From an uncultured Kocuria sp. (GTDB lineage: Bacteria > Actinomycetota > Actinomycetes > Actinomycetales > Micrococcaceae): a stretch of 64,000 bases of DNA. How positions within the stretch are numbered: position 1 is the stretch's first letter; the number at the start of each line of letters is the position of its first letter. The stretch is taken from contig NZ_CANMRA010000001.1 in assembly GCF_947500125.1 (NCBI RefSeq), forward strand, positions 62,001 to 126,000, given 5' to 3'. The position numbers and the translations under genes are program-made. Shown piece by piece: positions 11,933-19,750 of this stretch. The notes under the pieces are model-generated. The model did not search any database. It was given only the letters and a program-made list of their open reading frames with translations, and had not been told where the DNA came from.

Positions 11933-13306
11933 TCAGCGGGCCTCGAGGACCGCGGTGACGCCCAGGCCGCCGGCGGCGCAGACCGAGATGAGCCCGCGGG
12001 CGGGGCGCCCGGTCTCGTCGGCGCGCTCGCGCAGCAGCTTGGCGAGGGTGCCGACGATGCGCCCGCCGGTCGCGGCGAAGGGGTGCCCGGCCGCGAGCGA
12101 GGAGCCCGTGACGTTGAGGCGGCTCCGGTCCACGGCGCCGAAGGCGCCGTCCAGGCCCAGCCGCTCGCGGCCGAACTGCTCGTCCTCCCACGCGGCGAGG
12201 GTGGAGAGCACGGTCGCGGCGAAGGCCTCGTGGATCTCGACGAAGTCGAAGTCCTCGAGGGCCAGGCCCTGGCGCGCCAGCAGGCGGGGCACGGCGTAGG
12301 CGCCGGCCATCAGCAGGCCCTCGTCGCCGTGCACGAAGTCGACGGCGGCCGCCTCGACGTCCACGACGTCGGCGAGCACGGGCAGGGAGTGCTCCGCGGC
12401 CCAGTCCTCGGAGGCCAGCAGCACGGTCGAGGCGCCGTCGGTGAGGGGCGTGGAGTTGCCCGCCGTCATCGTGGCCTCGGCGTCGAGGGACTTCCCGAAC
12501 ACCGGCTTGAGCCCGGCGAGCTTCTCGACGGAGCTGTCCGGGCGGAGGTTGTTGTCCCGGGACAGGCCGCGGAAGGGGGTGACGAGGTCGTCGAAGAACC
12601 CGCGCTCGTAGGCGGCGGCCAGGTGCTGGTGGCTCGCGGCGGCGAACTCGTCCTGGGCCTCGCGGGAGATGCCCCAGCGGGCGGTGGTGAGGGCCTGGTG
12701 CTCGCCCATGGACAGCCCCGTGCGCGGCTCCCCCGTGCCGGGGGCCACCGGCTTGAGGTCGCCCGGGCGCAGCCCCGCGAGGGCCTTGAGCTTCTGCGGG
12801 GTGCTCCTGGCCCGGTTGAGCTCGAGCAGGGTCCGGCGCAGCCGTTCGCTCACCACCACGGGGGCGTCCGAGGCGGAGTCGACGCCACCGGCCACGGCCG
12901 AGTCGATCTGGCCGAGCCGGATCTTGTTGACCAGCGTGGAGACGGCCTCCATGCCCGTGGCGCAGGCCTGCTGCACGTCGAAGGCGGGGGTGCGCGGATC
13001 GAGGACCGAGCCGAGCACGGACTCGCGCGTGAGGTTGAAGTCCTTGGGGTGCTTGAGCACGGCCCCGGCGGCGACCTCGCCGATCCGCTCCCCGGCGAGG
13101 CCGTAGCGGGCGGCCAGCCCGTCGAGGGCGGCGGTGAGCATGTCCTGGTTGCCGGCGTTCGCGTAGGCGCCGTGCGCCCGGGCGAAGGGGATGCGGTTGG
13201 CGCCGACCACGACGGCCCGGCGGGCCACACCGGTGCGGCCGGCGCCGCTGGGGGTGGTGTGCTCGGCGGTGGGCTCGACGGTCTGCTCGGGGGTGGACTC
13301 GCTCAC
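11933..13306 (-). CDS. Acetyl-CoA C-acetyltransferase (FadA2-like thiolase)
   Basis: 457 residues, on the long side for thiolases, like Rv0243 FadA2. It should cleave 3-oxoacyl-CoA or condense acetyl-CoA. The nucleophile C115 is in VQQACATGMEA, the active-site His H408 in AAGHPFAATGGR, and the second cysteine C443 in SVCAAGGLG. About 27 unstructured residues lead the protein. The start is GTG with GAGGAG six bases upstream. It is divergent from the tetR gene across a 69-bp gap holding a palindromic site, so it is the likely main target of that regulator. First gene of the fadA-fabG-maoC operon. Confidence 0.93.
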   Translation of the reverse strand: MSESTPEQTVEPTAEHTTPSGAGRTGVARRAVVVGANRIPFARAHGAYANAGNQDMLTAALDGLAARYGLAGERIGEVAAGAVLKHPKDFNLTRESVLGSVLDPRTPAFDVQQACATGMEAVSTLVNKIRLGQIDSAVAGGVDSASDAPVVVSERLRRTLLELNRARSTPQKLKALAGLRPGDLKPVAPGTGEPRTGLSMGEHQALTTARWGISREAQDEFAAASHQHLAAAYERGFFDDLVTPFRGLSRDNNLRPDSSVEKLAGLKPVFGKSLDAEATMTAGNSTPLTDGASTVLLASEDWAAEHSLPVLADVVDVEAAAVDFVHGDEGLLMAGAYAVPRLLARQGLALEDFDFVEIHEAFAATVLSTLAAWEDEQFGRERLGLDGAFGAVDRSRLNVTGSSLAAGHPFAATGGRIVGTLAKLLRERADETGRPARGLISVCAAGGLGVTAVLEAR

Positions 13307-13360
13307 AGGGAACTCCTCGGTGGTGTTGTGATGCTGCTCACGTCACGAACGATAATACCT

Positions 13361-13375
13361 GATACTCTGGGTATC
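13361..13375. promoter_or_regulatory. Palindromic operator between fadA2-like and tetR genes
   Basis: GATAC-N5-GTATC, a perfect inverted repeat that ends exactly at the tetR GTG. A wider half-match, ACGATA at 13349-13354 against TATCGT at 13372-13377, is centred nearby. Reading leftwards, TATTAT at 13353-13358 could be the -10 of the thiolase operon, so a bound regulator could control both directions. Confidence 0.5.
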
Positions 13376-14164
13376 GTGAAACAGGTCGACGCCACTGACT
13401 CCACCGCCCCGGGCGGCACGTCCGCCACGGACGGCCGCTCCTCCCGCTGGGCCCGGCACCGCGCCCAGCGCCGGATCGAGCTCATCCGCACCGCGCGCAG
13501 CGCCGTGGACGAGCTCGGCGCCCAGGCGTCCATGGAGGAGATCGCGTCCGCGTGCCAGACGTCCAAGTCCGTCTACTACCGGTACTTCGGGGACAAGGCG
13601 GGACTCCAGCGAGCGGTCGGCGAGTACACCGTGACGCGGATGCGCGACCGGCTCGAGGAGGCGGCCCGCGCGGCCGGCTCCTTCGAGGACTCGGTCGAGG
13701 CGATGGTCGCGGAGTACCTGCTCAGCATCGAGCGCTCGGCGTCGGTGTACCGCTTCGTCGTGGCCCTCTCGCCCGACCCCGGGCGGTCCCGGCTCGAGCG
13801 GCACCGGGCCGAGCGGGCCCGTGGCGAGCAGACCCGCGGCGAGCGCTCCGGCAAGGAGGCCGCCCCCGCCGAGGACGGCGGCGAGCGCTGGCTGATCCAG
13901 GAGTTCACCGAGTCCGTCAGCGGGCTGCTCGCGGAGGCGCACGTGCGCCACACCCCCGCCGAGCGCCGGCTGGAGGAGCCGGTGCTCAGCTACTGGGCCG
14001 CGTCCACGATCGGCATGGTGCGCGGCGCCGGCGAGGCCTGGATGAACACCCCCGAGGGCACACGGCGCCCGTCCCGCGCGCGGATGACGGAGCTGATCGT
14101 GGGCTGGGCCGTCGACGGCCTGCGCCCGCCCGGCGCGCCCGTGCCGGAGCAGCCGCCCGCCTGA
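13376..14164 (+). CDS. TetR-family transcriptional regulator
   Basis: 262 residues. An N-terminal helix-turn-helix (about 27-72: IRTARSAVDELGAQASMEEIASACQTSKSVYYRYFGDKAGL, given here only to locate the helices by their ends IRT and AGL) is typical of TetR. The C-terminal part should bind an effector, plausibly an acyl-CoA given the neighbours. A charged low-complexity insertion (HRAERARGEQTRGERSGKE) sits near residue 145-163. The GTG at 13376 directly follows the palindrome, with TACTCT seven bases before it, which fits a leaderless message; an in-frame ATG at 13331 is the alternative. It probably represses the divergent operon and perhaps the downstream oxidase gene. Confidence 0.85.
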   Translation: MKQVDATDSTAPGGTSATDGRSSRWARHRAQRRIELIRTARSAVDELGAQASMEEIASACQTSKSVYYRYFGDKAGLQRAVGEYTVTRMRDRLEEAARAAGSFEDSVEAMVAEYLLSIERSASVYRFVVALSPDPGRSRLERHRAERARGEQTRGERSGKEAAPAEDGGERWLIQEFTESVSGLLAEAHVRHTPAERRLEEPVLSYWAASTIGMVRGAGEAWMNTPEGTRRPSRARMTELIVGWAVDGLRPPGAPVPEQPPA

Positions 14165-14253
14165 CCACCACCCGGGCCGGCGCGGACCCCGACCGGCCCC
14201 GACCACCCCGTGACCGCACCGGCCACCGCCGGTCACCCACGACAGGAGCGATC

Positions 14254-16647
14254 ATGACCACCACCGTCGACCGACCGACCAGCACCCGGGCCACCGCCGG
14301 ATCCACCGCCCGATCCACCGCCGGATCCACCGCCGCGGACGACGCCGCGATCCCGGCGCCCGCCGTGGACGTCGCCGCCCTCGGCGAGGTGCTGCTCGGA
14401 CGCTGGGCCGGGATCCGGCGCGAGACGCGCCGGATGCTGCTCGACGAGCGGCTGCACCAGCAGCCGGACCTCGGCCACCACGAGCAGCGCGAACGCGTGC
14501 TGGGCCAGCTGCACCTGCTGGTGGAGCACGGCGCGATGAGCCGCGGGCTGCCCGAGGAGTACGGCGGGCACAACGACCCGGGCGGCAACGTCTCGGGGTT
14601 CGAGGAGCTGCTGCTCGGGGACCCCTCCATGCAGATCAAGGCCGGCGTGCAGTGGGGCCTGTTCGGCTCCGCCGTGCTCAACCTCGGCACCGAGGAGCAC
14701 CACCGCCGCTGGCTCGCCGACATCCGGGACCTGCGGATCCCCGGCGTGTTCGCGATGACCGAGATCGGCCACGGCTCCGACGTCGCCTCGATCGGCACGA
14801 CCGCGACGTACGACCCCGCCACGGAGGAGTTCGAGATCCACACCCCCTTCAAGGCGGCGTGGAAGGACTACCTCGGCAACGCCGCCGTGCACGGGCGCGC
14901 CGCCGTGGTCTTCGCCCAGCTCGTCACGCTCGGCGTGAACCACGGCGTGCACGCCTTCTGGGTGGACCTGCGGGACGAGGAGGGGAACTTCCTGCCCGGC
15001 GTGGGCGGCGAGGACGACGGCCACAAGGGCGGGCTCAACGGCATCGACAACGGGCGCCTGCACTTCACCCGGGTGCGGGTCCCGCGCACGCACCTGCTGG
15101 ACAAGTACGGGGCCGTGGCCGCGGACGGCAGCTACAGCTCGCCCATCGCGAGCCCGGGCCGCCGCTTCTTCACGATGATCGGCACGCTGGTGCAGGGCAG
15201 GGTCTCCCTCGACGGCGCGGCCGTCCTGGCGAACAAGGCCGCGCTGAGCATCGCCATCCGCTACGGCAGCGAGCGCCGCCAGTTCAACGCGTCCTCCGAC
15301 ATCCAGGAGGAGGTGCTGATGGACTACCAGCAGCACCAGCGGCGGCTGCTGCCCCGGCTGGCCGAGACGTACGCCATGCACTTCGCCCACCAGGAGCTGC
15401 TGCACAAGTACGACGACGTCTTCTCGGGCCGCGAGGACACCGACGAGAACCGGCAGGATCTAGAGACCCTCGCCGCGGCGCTGAAGGCGCTGTCCACCTG
15501 GAGCGCCCTGGACACCGTCCAGGAGTGCCGCGAGGCCTGCGGCGGCGCGGGGTTCCTGACGAAGAACCGGCTCACCTCGCTGCGCCACGACCTGGACATC
15601 TACGCGACGTTCGAGGGCGACAACACGGTGCTGCTGCAGCTCGTGGCCAAGCGGCTGCTGTCCGACTGGGCGGACGAGTTCAAGCAGGTCGACATGGGCG
15701 TGATGGCCCGCTACGTGGCGGGCCGGGCCACCGAGGCCACGTACCACCGGTCCGGGCTGCGCAAGCTCGGCCAGGCGTTCCGGGACACCGGGGACGTGCG
15801 CCGCTCCGTCAACGCCCTGCGCGAGGAGTCCGCGCAGCGCGCCCTGCTCACGGACCGGGTGGAGACCATGGTCGCCGAGATCGCGGAGAACCTGCGGCCC
15901 AGCGCCAAGCTCCCCCGCGCGGAGGCCGCGGCGCTGTTCAACGAGAACCAGCACAAGCTCATCGCGACGGCCCGCGCCCACGCGGAGCTGCTGCAGTGGG
16001 AGGCCTTCACCCGCGGCCTGGAGCAGGTCGGGGACCCGGGCACCCGCAGGGTGCTCACCTGGCTGCGCGACGTCTTCGGGCTGCGGCTCATCGAGAAGAA
16101 CCTCGCGTGGTACCTCTCCTACGGCCGGCTGTCCATGCGTCGCGGGCGCAGCCTCGACGAGTACATCGACCGGCTGCTCGCCCGCCTGCGCCCGCACGCG
16201 CTCGACCTCGTGGCCGCGTTCGAGCTCGAGCCGGGGCACCTGCGGGCCGAGATCGCCACGGGGATCGAGGCCCGCCGCCAGGAGGAGGCCGCCGAGCACT
16301 ACCGGCGGCTGCGCGCCTCGGGCGGCGCCCCGGTCAAGGAGAAGGCTCCGCGCAGGGACTCCGCCACCCCCGCCGCCGGCGCCCCGGGCGAGAAGGCCCC
16401 GGAGGAGACCAAGGAGGAGAAGAAGAAGGAGCGCCGGGCCGAGAAGCAGGCGGAGCGCCGGGCCGAGCGCAAGCACGAGCGCCGGCTCGAGCTCAAGCCC
16501 CTGAAGAAGGCGGCGCAGCGGGCCGCGGCGGCCGGGGAACCGGCCGCGGACACCGCCGCGGAGCCGGCCGAGGGCCGTGCCGGAACCGCGGCCCGGCCCG
16601 CGGGCACCGGGCCCGGCGCGGACACCGCCGTGCGCCAGGACGCCTGA
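14254..16647 (+). CDS. Acyl-CoA oxidase/dehydrogenase family protein with lysine-rich tail
   Basis: 797 residues. It oxidises acyl-CoA at the alpha-beta bond with FAD. Features are closer to peroxisomal acyl-CoA oxidases than to short acyl-CoA dehydrogenases: the motif ATFEGDNTVLLQ with the probable base E454, an extra C-terminal helical domain (about 470-680), and FAMTEIGHGSDV for flavin contact. If it is a true oxidase, electrons go to O2 and give H2O2; many close actinobacterial relatives are simply called dehydrogenases. Residues 1-40 are Thr/Ala-rich. Residues about 690-797 form a disordered Lys/Glu/Arg then Ala/Gly tail. Lies 89 bases after tetR in the same direction, in the place of fadE5 in the mycobacterial cluster. 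Confidence 0.88.
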   Translation: MTTTVDRPTSTRATAGSTARSTAGSTAADDAAIPAPAVDVAALGEVLLGRWAGIRRETRRMLLDERLHQQPDLGHHEQRERVLGQLHLLVEHGAMSRGLPEEYGGHNDPGGNVSGFEELLLGDPSMQIKAGVQWGLFGSAVLNLGTEEHHRRWLADIRDLRIPGVFAMTEIGHGSDVASIGTTATYDPATEEFEIHTPFKAAWKDYLGNAAVHGRAAVVFAQLVTLGVNHGVHAFWVDLRDEEGNFLPGVGGEDDGHKGGLNGIDNGRLHFTRVRVPRTHLLDKYGAVAADGSYSSPIASPGRRFFTMIGTLVQGRVSLDGAAVLANKAALSIAIRYGSERRQFNASSDIQEEVLMDYQQHQRRLLPRLAETYAMHFAHQELLHKYDDVFSGREDTDENRQDLETLAAALKALSTWSALDTVQECREACGGAGFLTKNRLTSLRHDLDIYATFEGDNTVLLQLVAKRLLSDWADEFKQVDMGVMARYVAGRATEATYHRSGLRKLGQAFRDTGDVRRSVNALREESAQRALLTDRVETMVAEIAENLRPSAKLPRAEAAALFNENQHKLIATARAHAELLQWEAFTRGLEQVGDPGTRRVLTWLRDVFGLRLIEKNLAWYLSYGRLSMRRGRSLDEYIDRLLARLRPHALDLVAAFELEPGHLRAEIATGIEARRQEEAAEHYRRLRASGGAPVKEKAPRRDSATPAAGAPGEKAPEETKEEKKKERRAEKQAERRAERKHERRLELKPLKKAAQRAAAAGEPAADTAAEPAEGRAGTAARPAGTGPGADTAVRQDA

Positions 16648-16680
16648 CCCGCGCGCCCCGTCCGGACCGCACGGTCCGGA

Positions 16681-16739
16681 CCACACCGGCCCGACCACAC
16701 CGGCCGGACACACCGGCCGGACACACCGGCCGGACACAC
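16681..16739. repeat. 13-bp tandem repeat (CACACCGGCCGGA), about 4 copies
   Basis: Three exact copies preceded by one slightly longer variant and followed by a partial copy, placed immediately before the terminator hairpin at 16740. Each unit contains the palindrome CCGGCCGG. No coding role is visible. Confidence 0.85.
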
Positions 16740-16778
16740 CGACGCCGCCGCCCCGGGAGTCCCGGGGCGGCGGCGTCG
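16740..16778. terminator. Bidirectional hairpin terminator
   Basis: A perfect 18-bp stem (16740-16757 with 16761-16778) with loop AGT, between the convergent acyl-CoA oxidase and SRPBCC genes. Confidence 0.9.
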
Positions 16779-16809
16779 TCCGGTCCGGTCCCGGCGGATC
16801 GGGGAGTGC

Positions 16810-17307
16810 TCAGCGGGGAGTCGGGCCGGCGAGGAGGCCGTCGATCTGGCCCATGGCCTCGCGCATGCCCTCCTCCATGCCCATCGCCGACATCTGCGCG
16901 AGCTGCTCCGCGCTCTCGAAGGTGGACACCGTGGTCATCCGCGTCCGGCCCTCGAGGGCCTCGAACGTCACGACGCCGTGGGTGGCCCCCAGCGTGGGGT
17001 CCGGCTCGCCGTCCTCGCCCGCGAAGCCGTCGTCGAACTCCAGCCGGTGCGGCGGGTCCACGGCGGTGACCGTCCACCAGCCCCGGGCCTTCTCCCCGTC
17101 CGGTCCGGTCATGTAGTAGCGGCACCGTCCGCCCTCGGAGAGCTCGTGCTCCTCGAAGGTGGCGGGCCACTCGGGCGGCCCCCACCAGCGCTCCAGCTGG
17201 CGCGGGTCCGCCCAGACCTGCCAGACCCGCTCGACGTCCGCGGCGAACTCCGCGACGAACGTCAGGGTCAGTGCCTCCGTGTCCTGGTGCACGTCGATGA
17301 CCGGCAT
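16810..17307 (-). CDS. SRPBCC (AHSA1/START-like) domain protein
   Basis: 165 residues. A single START-like fold of the activator-of-Hsp90-homologue type: an opening strand (ALTLTFVAEFAADVERVWQVW), the WWGPPEWPATFEEHEL block, and a long C-terminal helix from about 128. These proteins bind hydrophobic ligands; no substrate can be named. The ATG at 17307 has AAGGGAG eight bases upstream. It starts 14 bases after the stop of an ArsR regulator. ArsR-SRPBCC pairs are common in actinobacteria, where the regulator controls both genes. Confidence 0.9.
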   Translation of the reverse strand: MPVIDVHQDTEALTLTFVAEFAADVERVWQVWADPRQLERWWGPPEWPATFEEHELSEGGRCRYYMTGPDGEKARGWWTVTAVDPPHRLEFDDGFAGEDGEPDPTLGATHGVVTFEALEGRTRMTTVSTFESAEQLAQMSAMGMEEGMREAMGQIDGLLAGPTPR

Positions 17308-17321
17308 GTCCTGCTCCCTTC

Positions 17322-17684
17322 CTACTGCGCCCCCCGGTCGCCGGGGGGCACCTCCTCGGCGAGGAGGTCCTCGATGGCGCGGGCACGCCCGCGCCAGATC
17401 TGCTCGTAGTCCTCCAGCAGCCCGGCCGCCCGGCGCAGCGTGGCCACGTTGCCGTGCACCACCTGCTCCCGCCCGCGCCGCCGCTTGGTGACCAGTGCGG
17501 CCCGCTCGAGCACGGCCACGTGCTTCTGCACCGCCGCGAAGCTCATCCGGTAGTGCCCCGCCAGCGCGGAGACCGACTGCTCCTGCCGCAGCACCCGCGT
17601 CACGATGTCCCGTCGCGTCGTGTCCGCGAGGGCCTGGAAGATGCGGTCGACCTCGTCGTCCGTCAGCTCGTTTTCTACAACCAT
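17322..17684 (-). CDS. ArsR/SmtB-family transcriptional regulator
   Basis: 120 residues. A winged helix-turn-helix repressor without the metal-binding cysteines of ArsR or CadC: IFQALADTTRRDIV (about 15-28), the recognition helix MSFAAVQKHVAVLERAALV (about 46-64) and the wing RRGREQVVHGN. The ATG at 17684 lies inside an 18-bp palindrome and no ribosome site precedes it, so the message is probably near-leaderless. It likely represses itself and the SRPBCC gene downstream. The C-terminal helix is acidic. Confidence 0.93.
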   Translation of the reverse strand: MVVENELTDDEVDRIFQALADTTRRDIVTRVLRQEQSVSALAGHYRMSFAAVQKHVAVLERAALVTKRRRGREQVVHGNVATLRRAAGLLEDYEQIWRGRARAIEDLLAEEVPPGDRGAQ

Positions 17685-17721
17685 TTGGTTGTATGTTAGG
17701 CCGTTCCGCGGCCCGGGACAA
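17676..17721 (-). promoter_or_regulatory. ArsR promoter and operator spanning the start codon
   Basis: On the minus strand: -35 TTGTCC (17716-17721), a 17-bp spacer, -10 TAACAT (17693-17698), then the palindrome TACAACCA-AA-TGGTTGTA (17676-17693), which contains the ATG at 17684. The palindrome therefore covers the expected transcription start and the start codon, an arrangement that would block RNA polymerase when the regulator is bound. Confidence 0.75.
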
Positions 17722-17785
17722 GAGGTCGGCACCCGGGGAACGCCGATGACGCGTCGAGGACGCCCGGGGCGGCTCCGGGAGCCGC

Positions 17786-18760
17786 TCAGTAGAGCCCGGC
17801 CGGTCCGGTCAGGTGGCGGCGCAGGCCGTGGGCCACGATCGTGTTGCCGAGCGCGTTGAGGTGCCGGCGGTCCCCCGCCACGACGGAGCGCGGAGGCAGC
17901 CCCAGGGCCAGCCACCGGCGGTCCGCGGCCGAGACGCCGATCCGGTGGCGCCGCAGGCCCGGCAGGGACCACAGCGCGGGATCCCGCAGATCGGCCATCG
18001 TGTCGTAGAACCGGTCGCCGTACTCCTCCCGGTGGACCGCGTTCACGCCGCGCACCTGCTCCCACCCGGGCGTGCCGGGCCGGTCGGCCACGGTGTGCCA
18101 GTGGCCCATCACCACGGACGTGTCCGGCTCGACCCGCCACGCCGCACGGGTGTCGGAGGTGACCTGGTCCTCGTCCTCGATGTTGTTCTTGCCCGTCCAC
18201 AGCAGGTGGACGTGGCCGCGGTGGCGCTCCTCCAGCGCGGTGCGCCACCGTGCCGCGGACGCGGGCGCCACGTCGCGCTCCGCCCCGGGCACCTCGCGGC
18301 GCAGCACCACGGTGTCCCCGTCCCGCGCCACGGCCCGGATGGTGCACGGGATCCCCGAGACGGTGCCCGGGACCGGCTCGTGCACGCTCGGCACCCGGCC
18401 GTCCACGGTGGGCACCACCAGCTCCCCGTGGGCCGGGATCCGGCCGACCCCGTAGCCGGAGCCCAGCCGCGGCAGGTAGGGGTGGGCGCGGCTGCGCATC
18501 GCCAGGGTCTGCCACGACCGGTCGCCGCTGACGGCGCGCGAGGTCCCCGGCGCCTCCAGCAGCTGCGACAGCAGGGCGTCGATGCGCACCGCCGGGTAGC
18601 CCCGCGGGCGGTCGCGGTGGAGCGCGCTGGCCGCCGAGGAGGAGCCCCACAGCACGAACGGGCGCCGCCCCGCCGACGGCTCGGGCAGCATGCCGCCGAA
18701 GGCCCCCGAGGCGGTGAGCACCAGGCCGGTGAGGACGAAGGAGCGGCGCGAGACGACCAT
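17786..18760 (-). CDS. Exported SGNH-hydrolase-like protein
   Basis: 324 residues. Residues 1-25 look like a twin-arginine or general signal (SRRSFVLTGLVLTASGAFG). The layout recalls SGNH/GDSL hydrolases: a possible nucleophile Ser in LWGSSSAAS (40-42), a possible oxyanion Asn in WTGKNN (192) and a C-terminal His in HLNALGNTIVAHG (300 or 311). The assignment is tentative because block I is GSSS rather than GDS. The protein would act outside the membrane on an ester, sugar or cell-wall substrate. TACCTT ends seven bases before the ATG, so the message may be leaderless. It stands alone between an ArsR gene and the PP2C gene. Confidence 0.65.
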   Translation of the reverse strand: MVVSRRSFVLTGLVLTASGAFGGMLPEPSAGRRPFVLWGSSSAASALHRDRPRGYPAVRIDALLSQLLEAPGTSRAVSGDRSWQTLAMRSRAHPYLPRLGSGYGVGRIPAHGELVVPTVDGRVPSVHEPVPGTVSGIPCTIRAVARDGDTVVLRREVPGAERDVAPASAARWRTALEERHRGHVHLLWTGKNNIEDEDQVTSDTRAAWRVEPDTSVVMGHWHTVADRPGTPGWEQVRGVNAVHREEYGDRFYDTMADLRDPALWSLPGLRRHRIGVSAADRRWLALGLPPRSVVAGDRRHLNALGNTIVAHGLRRHLTGPAGLY

Positions 18761-18859
18761 GTTCTCAAAGGTAAACAGAGCCGGTGGGGGCGGTCCCGAT
18801 GTGACGGCTGATGATGTCCCCCACTTCGGGGGACGCCGCGTCCCCGCGGGGCGCGGGGC

Positions 18860-19750
18860 TCAGAACCCGGGGGCGTACTCCCCCGGCCGCACGGCGTCGG
18901 CCACGATCACCGTGACGTTGTCCCGCCCGCCGGTGCGCAGCGCGGCCTGCAGCAGCACGTCGGCCGCCTCCTTGGGGTGGGGCACCGAGGCGAGCACCCG
19001 GGCCATGTGGGCGGGGCTCAGCTCGTTGGTCAGCCCGTCCGAGCACAGCATCAGCCGGTCCCCGTGCCGGGCCGGGAGCACCCACACGTCCGGCTCCCAG
19101 ACCTGGCCGGTGCCCAGGGCACGGGTGATCACGTTGCGGCGCGGGTGCACGAGCGCCTGCGCCGAGGTGAGCTGCCCGATCGACACGAGGTACTGCACCT
19201 CGGAGTGGTCCACGGTCAGCTGCTCGATCGCCGGCCCGGCGTCGCCCGGGTCGGCCCCCGGCTCGGGCGCGACCAGCTGATAGGTCCGGGAGTCGCCCGT
19301 GTTGAACACGATCCACAGCATGCGCCCGTCGATCCGGTGCAGCCACACGCCCGTGACGGTGGTGCCCGCCCGGCCCTCGACGGCGTGCTGGATGTGCTGG
19401 TCCGCCTGCCACAGCACCGAGCGGACGCGGCGGACGGCCTCGATCGAGTCGTCGGGGATCTCCGGGTCCAGGCGCAGCTCCCGCTCCACCGTGGCGCGGA
19501 ACCGGGCGATGTCCCGGGGCGGCTCCGGCTCGAGGACCTCGAACGAGCGGAAGTCCTCCAGCTGGAACAGGGGGGACGCCCCGAGGGTGCGCACGCACAG
19601 GGCGCTCGCCACCTCCCCGGCCTCGTGCCCGCCCATGCCGTCCGCCACGGCGCACATCGTGGCCGTGACCACCAGGGCATCCTCGTTGGACTCCCGGCGC
19701 AGGCCGCGGTCCGTGGACGCGCCGGCGCGGATGACGAGGGGTGCGCTCAT
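18860..19750 (-). CDS. PP2C-family serine/threonine phosphatase
   Basis: 296 residues, one PPM/PP2C domain. Metal ligands are present: the E23/D24 pair in SNEDALVV, D37 in ADGMGGHEAGE, SDGLTNEL (about 234-241), and the final GGRDNVTVIVADA motif. An insertion at about 63-105 adds charged residues. No membrane anchor is seen, so it acts in the cytoplasm and would remove phosphate from proteins phosphorylated by Ser/Thr kinases. The ATG overlaps the adenylate cyclase stop (ATGA), so the two are made together. Last gene of the birA operon; no kinase gene lies nearby. Confidence 0.93.
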   Translation of the reverse strand: MSAPLVIRAGASTDRGLRRESNEDALVVTATMCAVADGMGGHEAGEVASALCVRTLGASPLFQLEDFRSFEVLEPEPPRDIARFRATVERELRLDPEIPDDSIEAVRRVRSVLWQADQHIQHAVEGRAGTTVTGVWLHRIDGRMLWIVFNTGDSRTYQLVAPEPGADPGDAGPAIEQLTVDHSEVQYLVSIGQLTSAQALVHPRRNVITRALGTGQVWEPDVWVLPARHGDRLMLCSDGLTNELSPAHMARVLASVPHPKEAADVLLQAALRTGGRDNVTVIVADAVRPGEYAPGF

